A DNA stretch of 64,000 bases. Origin: Neobacillus niacini. Its GTDB lineage: Bacteria; Bacillota; Bacilli; Bacillales; Cytobacillaceae. Positions 7,599 to 17,002 of the stretch are shown one piece after another; the stretch's first letter is position 1; the number at the start of each line of letters is the position of its first letter. The translations under genes and the position numbers were made by a program. The stretch covers positions 86,492 through 150,491 of the forward strand of contig NZ_JAMBOB010000010.1 in NCBI RefSeq assembly GCF_023715415.1, in the 5' to 3' direction. The notes beneath the pieces were generated by a model. That model did no database searches. It was given only the letters and a program-made list of their open reading frames with translations, and was not told the DNA's origin.

Positions 7599-9245
7599 AT
7601 GGACCATTATTTATTAACATTATGGAATTCATCCGCTACTGGGGAAGTCAAGGTACAGGAGCTTGCTGAGATATTAAATCTTAGCGCAAAGCAGACACGC
7701 CGGAAACTTAGCCAATGGCAAGAAGAAGGCTGGCTGACATTTCAGGCTGGCAGAGGAAGAGGAAACGATTCGAAATTGCAGTGGACGAAGGATGTTGAAT
7801 CAGCGTATGAAGAACATTTCCTATCCAAGTTGGAGTGCTATTCGATTGAGCAAGTAAGTAAATTATTATTGTTTAACTGGTCGACTGAAACAAAGCAACG
7901 ATTGATGACTAAATTTCAATCCAAGTTTGGGTTTCATCAAGAGGGGCAGGACAGGCTCATTATTCCTCGATTTTACCGTTTCTTAACCTATCACCCATTA
8001 AAAGCTGCAGACGTACATAGCGCCAATCTTGTTGCAAACATTTATAACCGTGCGGCAACATTGGAGGAAGATAATACAATAACCCCTGAGCTAGCACATA
8101 GCTGGGAATTAACGAATACTAAGTTGACATTGTACTTGAGAAAAGATGTACCCTTTCATGATGGTTCCATTCTAAAAGCTGAGGACGTCGTCCACTCTTA
8201 TATGCGAATGAAGCAAGATGAGATATATGCTGAACTATGGAAACCCATAACAAATATTACCTCACCCGCTTCACTCGTGGTTGAGCTTGAATTTCCAAAT
8301 GGCTGTCCATATATTTTACCGCTGCTTAGTATGATGACTGCAAGTATTTATAAAGAATCCAACGGACAGGTCATCGGAACAGGCAGTTTTTATATGGGGG
8401 AAAATACTGAAGAGAAAACCGTACTACATGCTTTTAAACACTATTATCGGGAGCGTCCACTATTAGATAGTGTTGAATTCATTCAGGTTTCGAGAGAGTT
8501 TGGAAATGTTTATTATGGTGCTCATGAATCTAGGGAGGTAGGCACGTTCGAAGTTGAAAGTGATTCAGGCTTCGGTATTGTGGTAATGAATCCATATCGC
8601 CAATCAGATATGGCTAGAAAAGAAGTACGAGATTACATTCATATGCTAATACAAGAAAATCGCTCACAAATTTCTACAATAGATTCACGTATTTCAGAAA
8701 ACAATTCTGGCTGTTTAATAGGTTATTCAAAGCCTTATTCAATCCCAAAAATATCAATGCCCTTACTTTCAAAGCCGTTACGATTGAAGTACACAGGATA
8801 TGCAAAGGATGTATCCTATTGGTTAAAATCCATCCTTGAACATGCTGGATTATGTACAGAGTTAGAGGAAGTTTCGTTTCATGATGCCCTGTATCATGAT
8901 CATCTAAAAGCAGAGGCGGATTTATTTATTCACGGAGAAATTTTTGAGTTGAACCAAAGCTTTTCTTATTTTAATTTTATAAAAAATAAGCTTTCCCCAC
9001 TTCGAAAATTAACACAAAGTGATTCTTATCTGGAAAAGTTGATTCGAGCCTATGATGAATTGCCCTTTGAACAGTGGATTGGTCAGCATTTGAAAATAGA
9101 AAAGTATTTAATTGAAAATTCCCTTTGCATTCCACTCTATTATTCTAAGCGACAAATACCGTTTTCCATTAATTTGATGAACATCGAGATTAAGCATTTT
9201 GGGTATGTAGATTTATCAAAAATCTGGATGAAGCCTGAATATTAG
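7599..9245 (+). CDS. SgrR-family transcriptional regulator (HTH plus solute-binding domain)
   Basis: About 548 residues. The first ~100 form a winged HTH of the SgrR_N type (VQELAEILNLSAKQTRRKLS, then WQEEGWLTFQAGRGRGN). The rest matches a family-5 extracellular solute-binding fold used intracellularly as a ligand sensor (ELAHSWELTNTKLTLYLRKD, VPFHDGSILKAEDVVHSYMR). There is no signal peptide, consistent with a cytosolic regulator. I use the ATG at 7599 because AAAGGA at 7585-7590 suits it better than the GTG at 7593. SgrR relatives regulate adjacent, divergently oriented transport genes; here that is the MFS gene. The ligand is unknown. Confidence 0.82.
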   Translation: MDHYLLTLWNSSATGEVKVQELAEILNLSAKQTRRKLSQWQEEGWLTFQAGRGRGNDSKLQWTKDVESAYEEHFLSKLECYSIEQVSKLLLFNWSTETKQRLMTKFQSKFGFHQEGQDRLIIPRFYRFLTYHPLKAADVHSANLVANIYNRAATLEEDNTITPELAHSWELTNTKLTLYLRKDVPFHDGSILKAEDVVHSYMRMKQDEIYAELWKPITNITSPASLVVELEFPNGCPYILPLLSMMTASIYKESNGQVIGTGSFYMGENTEEKTVLHAFKHYYRERPLLDSVEFIQVSREFGNVYYGAHESREVGTFEVESDSGFGIVVMNPYRQSDMARKEVRDYIHMLIQENRSQISTIDSRISENNSGCLIGYSKPYSIPKISMPLLSKPLRLKYTGYAKDVSYWLKSILEHAGLCTELEEVSFHDALYHDHLKAEADLFIHGEIFELNQSFSYFNFIKNKLSPLRKLTQSDSYLEKLIRAYDELPFEQWIGQHLKIEKYLIENSLCIPLYYSKRQIPFSINLMNIEIKHFGYVDLSKIWMKPEY

Positions 9246-9254
9246 TACAAAAAG

Positions 9255-9288
9255 AGTGCCTGACATTCGAATGTCAGGCACTGTTTTT
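9255..9288. terminator. Bidirectional terminator
   Basis: Perfect inverted repeat AGTGCCTGACATTC / GAATGTCAGGCACT, flanked by A and T runs, between the convergent sgrR-like gene and the small gene at 9290. Confidence 0.85.
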
Positions 9289-9289
9289 A

Positions 9290-9463
9290 TTAATCTTGAT
9301 ATCCTGATAATTGTTCCTGCACAGAGTTCAATGAATTAATTGCTTGTTGAATCTTGTTTTTGTTATCTGGTTTTTCAGCGTTATTTAAAGCTTGCTGTAA
9401 TGTACTTACCGTACTTTGAACCGATGACATACTTTGATCAACGTATTGTTTAGCGTTTGGCAT
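9290..9463 (-). CDS. Small helical protein, unknown function
   Basis: 57 residues beginning MPNAKQYVDQSMSSVQSTVS. It is Gln/Ser/Asn-rich and almost certainly one or two amphipathic helices. An upstream in-frame start at 9505 exists, but AAGGAGGTG sits directly before the ATG at 9461-9463, so the shorter form is the real one. I do not recognise the family with certainty. Small Bacillus proteins of this composition are often unannotated. It has its own terminator. Confidence 0.65.
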   Translation of the reverse strand: MPNAKQYVDQSMSSVQSTVSTLQQALNNAEKPDNKNKIQQAINSLNSVQEQLSGYQD

Positions 9464-9542
9464 ATGTAGCACCTCCTTATTTATTTCAAAGATAGTATCT
9501 CTCAAGATTAAAAAAATATTTAAATTTCACTTACAAAAAAAA

Positions 9543-9572
9543 GGCAACTCCCATGATTTCTCTGGGGTTGCC
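9543..9572 (-). terminator. Terminator of the ABC exporter operon
   Basis: GGCAACcccaG... / ...CtGGGAGTTGCC hairpin read on the minus strand, followed by seven Ts, 18 bases after the stop of the exporter gene at 9590. Confidence 0.8.
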
Positions 9573-9589
9573 TTTTTTACTATGATGGT

Positions 9590-11383
9590 TTAGATAACAG
9601 GGGTGTTCATGGTTTCTTCTCCAATTTCTACTTCTCTTCCAAATAATCTTGCATAGACACCATTGGTATTATTCAGTAAATCCGCATGTCCACCTTGTTC
9701 GACAATTGCCCCATTTTCAAGAACAATAATCTTGTCTGCTGAGAGAACGGTAGAAAGACGGTGAGATATAATAAGGATGGTTTGCTTCTTACCGGTTTTC
9801 AAAACGGACTCATTGATTTTTGTTTCGGTAATCGGATCAAGCGCTGAACTTGCTTCATCCAGAATAAGGATTGGTGCGTCTTTAATGATTGCTCTCGCCA
9901 GCGATAGCCGCTGCTTCTGTCCTCCAGAAAGAAGGCTGCCTCGTTCCCCGACCATTGTGTTCAAACCTTCTGGCAGGCTGTCAACCAGTTCTTCCAAACC
10001 GCTATCCTGCAAGGCCTTTAGTAATTCCTCATCAGTAGCATCTGCTTTTCCGATTCTTAGATTATCTGCCAATGAACCGCTCCGTAATTGAACATCCTGC
10101 GTTACAATTGCTATTTGTGACCGCAGCCATGCTGTATCCCATTCAGTAATGTTTCTGCCATCCACTTCAATTTGGCCTTTATTCGTTTCATATAACCTAA
10201 ACAGCAAGTCAACGATAGTAGATTTTCCTGAACCACTCGGTCCAACCAAAGCCACTTTTTCACCCGCTTGAATATCAAACGTAACACCTGATAATACATT
10301 TTCTTCTTTTTCTGGGTAGGCAAACGTAACCTCTTTCAGTCTAATCCTGCCGCTTGCCCTTTCCCCTCGAATGCCTTTCTTTATTTCAGCGTCGGCTGGC
10401 TGGTTAGAAAGGAGAATATCTGAACGATCTAGCGCTGGTCCAGTTCTTCTGACAGATAGCCAGTTACGCAGCAGTCTTTGCATTTCATTGGCTGCAATCG
10501 TGACTAATCCGCCCGCAGTAAGCATTTGTCCACTGGTTAAATTGTCGTTCCAAATTAATAATGTACTAATTAAGTAGACTATCCCTAAGGCAAATCCGTT
10601 ATAACTAGCAATGACCACTACCGATTGCATTCTTGCTTTTAGTTCCTTAATCGAATGCTTAACGAAGGAGTTCCTGATGGCAACAACACTATCTACCTCA
10701 TTCTCAGAAACACCCATAACACGTGATAAATGGATGCCCGTAACCGATTCTCTTAGTCTTTCAAGATATCGGGAAGCCTCCTGTCTTGCATCCGCGGAGG
10801 CAGCTCTAGTCCTGATTCCTACATAATTGGAGGTCCAATAAAAGATAATACCTAGAACCACACTGGTAATCATTAAATAAGGATGAATCCAAAGCAGCAC
10901 CAGACTATAAATGATAACCCCCTGAACGCTTGCCATGAAGGTCGAACCTTCCCATGCAAGGAAGTTGTGAAGTGTATCTGGGTCATCCGAAACTCTTGCC
11001 AATAGTTCCCCTGATGAATTGTTATGATAAAAGGAATATGGAAGCACCTGTAAATGACTAAAAAGGCGCAGCTTTTGCCAGTTGGTTACCGTCTTAGCTG
11101 TCTGATGACAAAAATATTCATCAATAACCATCATGACTAGATCAAAGATGGCGGAAAAGATTAATAACCACATTAACCCCCACAGCCAGGAATGGTTTTC
11201 ATTCGGAATGATGGTATCAAGTAACCAGCTAAGTGCTAACGTAGGAATTAATGCTGAAAAAACCTGACTAATCGCAATAACGACTGAGTCGGCAATGACC
11301 CACTTTTTATAAGGCCTTAAAAAAGCTAGGACTCTGCGGCCATCACGATTCTTTTTTTGTTGGGAGACGGTGCTTGCATTCAT
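9590..11383 (-). CDS. ABC exporter half-transporter, second subunit (YfiC-like)
   Basis: 597 residues: six-helix exporter membrane domain (about 25-320) and C-terminal ATPase domain (about 345-580). Walker A is GPSGSGKST, the signature is [15 protein letters not shown], and Walker B is PILILDEASSALDP with the catalytic Glu present, followed by the H-loop ISHRLS. The start overlaps the stop of the upstream half-transporter by four bases (ATGA), which indicates a coupled heterodimer like B. subtilis YfiBC or BmrCD. It probably exports a lipophilic compound or drug. The assignment to YfiC rather than BmrD is from general resemblance only. Confidence 0.82.
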   Translation of the reverse strand: MNASTVSQQKKNRDGRRVLAFLRPYKKWVIADSVVIAISQVFSALIPTLALSWLLDTIIPNENHSWLWGLMWLLIFSAIFDLVMMVIDEYFCHQTAKTVTNWQKLRLFSHLQVLPYSFYHNNSSGELLARVSDDPDTLHNFLAWEGSTFMASVQGVIIYSLVLLWIHPYLMITSVVLGIIFYWTSNYVGIRTRAASADARQEASRYLERLRESVTGIHLSRVMGVSENEVDSVVAIRNSFVKHSIKELKARMQSVVVIASYNGFALGIVYLISTLLIWNDNLTSGQMLTAGGLVTIAANEMQRLLRNWLSVRRTGPALDRSDILLSNQPADAEIKKGIRGERASGRIRLKEVTFAYPEKEENVLSGVTFDIQAGEKVALVGPSGSGKSTIVDLLFRLYETNKGQIEVDGRNITEWDTAWLRSQIAIVTQDVQLRSGSLADNLRIGKADATDEELLKALQDSGLEELVDSLPEGLNTMVGERGSLLSGGQKQRLSLARAIIKDAPILILDEASSALDPITETKINESVLKTGKKQTILIISHRLSTVLSADKIIVLENGAIVEQGGHADLLNNTNGVYARLFGREVEIGEETMNTPVI

Positions 11384-13119
11384 CCGATCATCTCCTTTTC
11401 TAACTCGCTATATTGAGCTTTGTATAATTCGTAATACTGCCCTCTTAATGCCAGCAGTTCTTCATGTGTCCCTTGTTCTGCCACCATCCCCTGGTCTAAG
11501 AGGAGGATTTTATCTGCGTTCCTAACTGTAACTAAGCGATGGGCAATCGTAATGGTGGTTCTTCCTGGAATTAGTTGTTCAAGTGACTCTTGAACCTTTT
11601 CCTCTGTTTCCCCATCTAAGGATGATGTCGCTTCATCAAAGATTAAAACAGGCGGTTGACGTAAAATGGCCCTTGCTAGTGCTACACGTTGTCGCTGTCC
11701 ACCAGAAAGCTTCAAGCCGCGTTCTCCCACTACCGTTTCATACTTATCTTCCAAGGATTCTATTAAATCCTTCAATCCAGCAGCTTCTACCGCTTTATCT
11801 AATTCTTCTTGGGTCGCTTCTTTCTTTCCATATAAAAGATTATTGCGAAGCGTGCTGTTTAAGAGAAAGGTTTCTTGAGAAACAACTCCTACCTGCTGCC
11901 TAAAGCTGTTTCGGTTAAATGCGAAAAGGTTCTTTCCATCAATAAGGACTGACCCTTCATCAGGTTCATATAATCCGAGCAGAATTTGAATGAGTGTACT
12001 CTTTCCGCCGCCGCTTGTACCAACAATCCCAATGTGGCTCCCTTGTTCCATTGAGAGCGAAACGCCTTTTAGGATTTTTTTATCACTGTTAGGGTAAGAA
12101 AACCAGATATTTTCTAAGTCGATCCTTCCTTCTACCTCACCGAAGGACGGAAGCTTCTCCTCATGCTCTTCAGGTAAATCAAAATATTCATAGATTCTCT
12201 GCAAAGCAGGTATCGCCTGTTGGATGGTTAGCGCATTTTCAGCTAATGAGCGGACAGGCAAAAACATGATTGGAATGAAACTAAGACAAGCAACGAGGGT
12301 TCCAATGGTTATATTCCCTTCCCAAATCGAAAATCCACCAATTAACATCACAACACCAGGAGTTGCAATATTGAATAAATTTCCTAAGCGCCAGTTGACT
12401 TTTCCAATCAACGCTGCACGAATGGAGAAGTTTTTCCAATCAGACAATTTCTTTTGCTGTGTTTCTATCTCAGCATTTTGTGTCTGAAAGGTCCTGACTA
12501 ATCGAATACTTTCAATACTTTCCTGTAAATGTTGATACATATCTGCACTCATATCTCTCTGAGTGGCACTCATTTTTCTCATTACTTTTCCTAATTTAAA
12601 CGAAGGAAAAATATAAATGGCAAAAACGGCAAACATCACGATTGCAGCTGGCCAGTACAAAACAAATACCGCGGAAAATGCGGCAATTGCGCCAATAACC
12701 TGCTGCAAAATACGGGGTACCACCGTATTATTTAAGTTTTGAATAGACTCTACATCGTGAGTCAGACGGTATAACATATCACCTCTTGGTGTGGTTGTAA
12801 AAAAAGACATTGGTGTACGGTGCAGCTTTTTGAAGGCTCGAATCTGCATATCGGTAATCACATCTAAGCCGATTTTCACTTGTACATATTCCTGCAATGT
12901 CTCAAATAGTGACTTTCCTAAATAGGCAACGAGAACTCCACCGACAACCAAAAGTAAAAAGGTCATTTCTCTATCGCCTATAACCTCATCTACCAGTTTT
13001 CCCGCCAAGATAGGGGGCAAAATTGTAAATGCTCCACCCACTAAAGAAAAAAACAGGGCAAGCAAAAGCTTTCTCCAATATGGTTTAAAATGCTCTACTG
13101 TAGTTTTTAATAAATTCAT
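11380..13119 (-). CDS. ABC exporter half-transporter, first subunit (YfiB-like)
   Basis: 579 residues with the same two-domain plan: membrane domain about 10-305 and ATPase domain about 330-570. Walker A is GTSGGGKST (an unusual extra Gly), the signature is LSGGQRQRVALARAI, and Walker B is PVLIFDEATSSLDGE with its catalytic Glu, then the H-loop IAHRL. Both subunits keep a catalytic Glu, so neither nucleotide site looks clearly degenerate, unlike many heterodimeric exporters. GAGGAGG precedes the ATG. No regulator gene adjoins the operon. Confidence 0.82.
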   Translation of the reverse strand: MNLLKTTVEHFKPYWRKLLLALFFSLVGGAFTILPPILAGKLVDEVIGDREMTFLLLVVGGVLVAYLGKSLFETLQEYVQVKIGLDVITDMQIRAFKKLHRTPMSFFTTTPRGDMLYRLTHDVESIQNLNNTVVPRILQQVIGAIAAFSAVFVLYWPAAIVMFAVFAIYIFPSFKLGKVMRKMSATQRDMSADMYQHLQESIESIRLVRTFQTQNAEIETQQKKLSDWKNFSIRAALIGKVNWRLGNLFNIATPGVVMLIGGFSIWEGNITIGTLVACLSFIPIMFLPVRSLAENALTIQQAIPALQRIYEYFDLPEEHEEKLPSFGEVEGRIDLENIWFSYPNSDKKILKGVSLSMEQGSHIGIVGTSGGGKSTLIQILLGLYEPDEGSVLIDGKNLFAFNRNSFRQQVGVVSQETFLLNSTLRNNLLYGKKEATQEELDKAVEAAGLKDLIESLEDKYETVVGERGLKLSGGQRQRVALARAILRQPPVLIFDEATSSLDGETEEKVQESLEQLIPGRTTITIAHRLVTVRNADKILLLDQGMVAEQGTHEELLALRGQYYELYKAQYSELEKEMIG

Positions 13120-13240
13120 ACTATTCCTCCTCGCAAGAATTTATTGTATTACAAAAAGTGAAAATATTCATTAATTTTATTCAATGGTTATTTTAATTTT
13201 TAAGGTTGTATAAGTAAGAAGTTAAACAGCCAAATAAAAA

Positions 13241-13266
13241 AGGCAACAACCGTTAGGTTATTACCT
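13241..13266 (-). terminator. Terminator of the two-domain isoprenoid synthase gene
   Basis: Eleven-pair stem AGGTAATAACC / GGTTGTTGCCT (two G-U pairs in the minus-strand RNA) with a TAAC loop and a following T run, 25 bases past the stop of the gene at 13291. Confidence 0.7.
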
Positions 13267-13290
13267 TGCTTTTGGACCTTTTTATTACTC

Positions 13291-15666
13291 TTAATGATCT
13301 CGGTGGACTATATAATTTAGTAAATGTTTTAGAAATGTGGTGTTGCGTGGAACTACCTGCAAGGTTTCCACAGCATCACAATAGTGCTCCCACATCGCTT
13401 TTTTGGCACCATCAGAACCTAGAATTGATACAAAAGTTGAGTTATTGTTCTCTTCGTCTTTTCCAATAGGTTTTCCGAGTAGGTTCAAATCCCCTTCCAC
13501 ATCCAGCAAGTCATCCTTTATTTGAAAGGCAATGCCGACATGATAAGCAAATTTTTTCAAGGCAGTTAACTCGGATTCTTTCGCTTCTGCAAGAATGGCA
13601 GGCATGATTAGTGACGCCTCGAAACCAAGTCCTGTTTTATAGAAACACATAGTATTTAAGTCTTCTACGGTTAACACTTTTCCTTTAGAATATAAATCCA
13701 TTGCCTGCCCTTTGCACATTTCTTCCGTCAATCTAGAAGAATATTGTATCAAGCTTAGCACGGTCTTCGAATTGAACTGTTCGAGTGATGCTTGTTCCTC
13801 TATTGCCTTCTGTGTTAAATAGAGACCTGTTAATTCAGCTATGGCACTATCGTACACCATATGGAGAGTTGGACGTCCCCTGCGAATAGCAGCATTATCC
13901 TGTGTTGGCAGATCATCAAAAATCAGTGAAGCTGTATGCATGTATTCCAGTGATTTGATTAGCGGTAAAATGGCCGACTGATCTAGTCCGTATTCCTGAA
14001 TGCCCATAATCCAAGTAATGATAGGCCTTAATCGCTTTCCATCACCCTCTAGGCTATAGTTTGCAGCCTTAACAATTGGACTATTCAAAGTATCATCTAT
14101 AGGGATTGGTAAAAGATGATTGATCTCGTTACGTACATTTTCGATTAAATCTGCGAATTCCTCTTGCTCTTTTCGTTCCTTTTTTAAGTTTGTTATCATA
14201 TGGTCACGCAGGAGTTTATCGAAGAAATCCACGTCGTCTGCTTTAGCTACCATCTTTTGAATGAGGCTATTGAAATTTGGATTTCCTGAAGAAAAGAGAT
14301 CCATCACTTCATTGTATTGTTTTACGCCCATTCGTTCTTTATATCGCTTTAACCCGTTTATGGCACGATCTAAAATGACTTCACATGCCTTTTTATCCGA
14401 GTGATAGACACGATGAATTAAATTGGCAATGACACTCCAATATAATTCAAATGGGTTAATGAGATCGTCCCTTTTATCGTGATATTTCAGATAATAGGTA
14501 TAGGGTGTTACGGCACCATTCTTCAAATCATCAAACATATCCGCAAAGTCATCTGCCAGCTGGTTGTATATGCCGTAAAAAAAGGTTCGTTTGTCGAAGC
14601 CCTCATCTTCGGCTGCATTGATAACAGATCTGACGATTAATCGTGAAGAAGAAGATTTGAGAATAACCGGAATATAAAGGTCTTCATTTGTGTAATTTCC
14701 ATTAGACAAATGCTTCTCACGATCCACTTCCTGCGAATGAAAAAATACATACGCTTGTTCGAAAAACGATTTGATTGCCTCTGGCTCCTGTTGTGCTTTA
14801 ATATATTCAAATCCCTCTCGAAGTTCTGAATGAATGAAGGTAATCAAAGCTATATTCTTATCGTCCCATTCCCCTCCCAATTTCGGTACTGCTCCAGTAG
14901 TAAGAGTAGTACGGATGAGGTTAGAGTATTGTTTTTTCTCTTTTTCGGATAAGACTTTTGAATCGAGAAGGTCATCAATATAGGGGTAGGTCAAACCATA
15001 GGCATAACCTATCCTAATGGCTCTATCAAGTCTGCGAGTCCGTTCTAGAGAGGGAGTTTTATCCCCCATTTCTTCAATCTCATGCATCACGACACCAGCT
15101 ATAATTTTAATAAGTTTTCGTTGGGCATGATTAGCATCCATCCCCTCTGGAAGGTGGTTGGATACTACTTTAAGTTTATTTATCATCCAGATAATAGTTG
15201 ATTCAATAGATTCCTGCTGTCCCCACCTGTACAACCAGGCCATTGAGAGAATCTCATTGTTATTTTCACGATTTTCCTTTGGCTGCGTCAGGTTGTTTTT
15301 TAAACTGTTAACAACACTCTTAATTCTAGCCTGTGATTCTTTTGAATCCAGCGCTTTACCCAAATCACGCATGAAAATATAAGATATGCTTCGATCCAGG
15401 TAATTGTCTAGTTTGCCAGTGTAATCCAGATATTTAATATAATTGTGATAATCACGGGGATCTGCTTTACTTTTACCACGAGAGAAAATAGAAAATAATG
15501 AATGATGGAGAATATGGTTGTGCTTCCAGGATTGTATATCTCTAGTTAGCGTAGGAACATAATCTTTTTGCATAACTTGCTGGTAAAGTGATTGAAAATA
15601 CTCACTCGCCTTTTGCTCAGCCAATGCATAGCATGTATCTTCATTTATTAATACCGACTTAATCAT
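13291..15666 (-). CDS. Two-domain class I isoprenoid synthase-like protein
   Basis: 791 residues, about 2.5 times a normal prenyltransferase. The C-terminal half (about 500-791) is a polyprenyl synthetase: GDGKRLRP (541-548), first Asp-rich motif DDLPTQDN (584-591), KGQAMDL (652-658), KT (678-679) and second Asp-rich motif FQIKDDLLD (714-722). The N-terminal ~480 residues match no family I can name with confidence. They do contain YIDDLLD (229-235) and NQLADDFADMFDD (368-380), which resemble the paired Asp-rich motifs of a second class I domain. GAGGT precedes the ATG by eight bases. It is monocistronic. It could make a prenyl diphosphate in one half and use or cyclise it in the other; that is inference. 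Confidence 0.75.
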   Translation of the reverse strand: MIKSVLINEDTCYALAEQKASEYFQSLYQQVMQKDYVPTLTRDIQSWKHNHILHHSLFSIFSRGKSKADPRDYHNYIKYLDYTGKLDNYLDRSISYIFMRDLGKALDSKESQARIKSVVNSLKNNLTQPKENRENNNEILSMAWLYRWGQQESIESTIIWMINKLKVVSNHLPEGMDANHAQRKLIKIIAGVVMHEIEEMGDKTPSLERTRRLDRAIRIGYAYGLTYPYIDDLLDSKVLSEKEKKQYSNLIRTTLTTGAVPKLGGEWDDKNIALITFIHSELREGFEYIKAQQEPEAIKSFFEQAYVFFHSQEVDREKHLSNGNYTNEDLYIPVILKSSSSRLIVRSVINAAEDEGFDKRTFFYGIYNQLADDFADMFDDLKNGAVTPYTYYLKYHDKRDDLINPFELYWSVIANLIHRVYHSDKKACEVILDRAINGLKRYKERMGVKQYNEVMDLFSSGNPNFNSLIQKMVAKADDVDFFDKLLRDHMITNLKKERKEQEEFADLIENVRNEINHLLPIPIDDTLNSPIVKAANYSLEGDGKRLRPIITWIMGIQEYGLDQSAILPLIKSLEYMHTASLIFDDLPTQDNAAIRRGRPTLHMVYDSAIAELTGLYLTQKAIEEQASLEQFNSKTVLSLIQYSSRLTEEMCKGQAMDLYSKGKVLTVEDLNTMCFYKTGLGFEASLIMPAILAEAKESELTALKKFAYHVGIAFQIKDDLLDVEGDLNLLGKPIGKDEENNNSTFVSILGSDGAKKAMWEHYCDAVETLQVVPRNTTFLKHLLNYIVHRDH

Positions 15667-15760
15667 TAAACATTACCTCAACTTCACGTTCACTTATGTA
15701 TATTAATAATACACGTAAGCTGCAGCTTTATAACTAGTAAACTAGAAATAAAATAAAAAA

Positions 15761-15783
15761 CCCTCAGAACTTTTTACTGAGGG
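15761..15783. terminator. Terminator after the MacB-like operon
   Basis: CCCTCAG / CTGAGGG stem with T runs on both strands, 14 bases past the permease stop at 15797. Confidence 0.75.
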
Positions 15784-15796
15784 AAAAAAAATTCTG

Positions 15797-17002
15797 TTAC
15801 TCGTATCGCAATGCCTCAATTGGACTAAGCTTAGAGGCTTTGTTTGCGGGAAGCAATCCAAAGATAATACCAATTAGTGCTGAAAAACTAACACCTATGA
15901 GAACAATTAACGGACTAACACTAGCTGTAATCGGTGAAAACTCGGAAACGAGGATACTGCCTACTGCTGCCAGACCAATTCCAATCAATCCTCCTAAGGA
16001 AGTTAACGTGATGGACTCGATTAGAAACTGTAGGAGGATTTTACTTCTTGTCGCACCAATCGCTTTCCGAAGTCCAATTTCTCTCGTTCTTTCTGTTACA
16101 GAAACTAGCATTATATTCATAACACCAATCCCGCCTACTAAGAGGGAAATACCTGCGATACTACCTATTAGTAGTGTTAGTAACGAAATCATTGTGTTTA
16201 ATTCTTTTTCATAATCTTCAAAGTCATTTGTCGAATATTGGCCGTTTTCAAGGCCTTTTTCTACGGTTAATGTATCGGCTGCGAGTCTGCCTGTTTCAGA
16301 TATGTTTTCAGGATCACTAGCAATCACCTGCAATTGTTCAATTTCTCGGTTACCAAACATCATCGAGATGACAGTACGCGGCATAAGCATCTCCCCGGTT
16401 TCCTTATTTCGGAATTGTTCAGGCAGCGGTGATTCATACACTCCCACGACTTTGTATGGATTATCATTAAGGTCAATAATCTCCCCGATTGGGTTTTCGG
16501 TCTCCTTAAAGAATTTTTCTCTTGCTATGGTATCTATCAACACTACTCGATTTAAACCATCATTATCTGCGGCATAGAGAGCACGTCCCTCTACTACCTG
16601 AATATCCCTGGCTCGGAAGAATTCCGCACCGACACCGGTAATTTGCATTTCACCCTGCTCATCTTCATGTGTCATCATTCCCCAGCCTTGATTCGTTGCA
16701 ACCACAGCCTTAACACCAGGAACTTCCGCAAGGGTTTCGATATCTTCAGAGGTTAATTCAGGTTCCTGCCAAAACACTTCGGTTTCCCCTTCAGGCGGGA
16801 TATATTCATAATATATATCAATCGCATTTTTATCCGTACTAAACAATTCATCTGTCATCTGCTTCTTCGTACCTTGACCAATTGCTACGATAATAATAAC
16901 AGCGGCTACCCCAATGATAATGCCGAGCATTGTAAGCATGGACCTTATCTTATGGTTCCAAATAGACGAAAGGGCGATTTTAAAACTATCCCATATATTC
17001 AT
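15797..17002 (-). CDS. MacB/FtsX-type ABC transporter permease (YknZ-like)
   Basis: 401 residues. One N-terminal membrane helix (about 21-43, with MLTMLGIIIGVAAVIIIVAI) is followed by a large extracytoplasmic domain (about 45-270). Three C-terminal helices in an FtsX fold begin GIGVMNIMLVSVTERTREIG and include IGLRKAIGATRSKILLQFL. It belongs to the tripartite YknXYZ/MacAB class, which uses mechanotransmission to drive export of peptides or drugs. In B. subtilis, YknWXYZ protects against the SdpC toxin. The start overlaps the ATPase gene by four bases. Confidence 0.85.
   Translation of the reverse strand: MNIWDSFKIALSSIWNHKIRSMLTMLGIIIGVAAVIIIVAIGQGTKKQMTDELFSTDKNAIDIYYEYIPPEGETEVFWQEPELTSEDIETLAEVPGVKAVVATNQGWGMMTHEDEQGEMQITGVGAEFFRARDIQVVEGRALYAADNDGLNRVVLIDTIAREKFFKETENPIGEIIDLNDNPYKVVGVYESPLPEQFRNKETGEMLMPRTVISMMFGNREIEQLQVIASDPENISETGRLAADTLTVEKGLENGQYSTNDFEDYEKELNTMISLLTLLIGSIAGISLLVGGIGVMNIMLVSVTERTREIGLRKAIGATRSKILLQFLIESITLTSLGGLIGIGLAAVGSILVSEFSPITASVSPLIVLIGVSFSALIGIIFGLLPANKASKLSPIEALRYE

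Noticed and set aside
9590..13119. Antisense and alternative frames within the ABC exporter genes
   Set aside because: All overlap well-supported ATPase and membrane domains in other frames and lack their own start signals.
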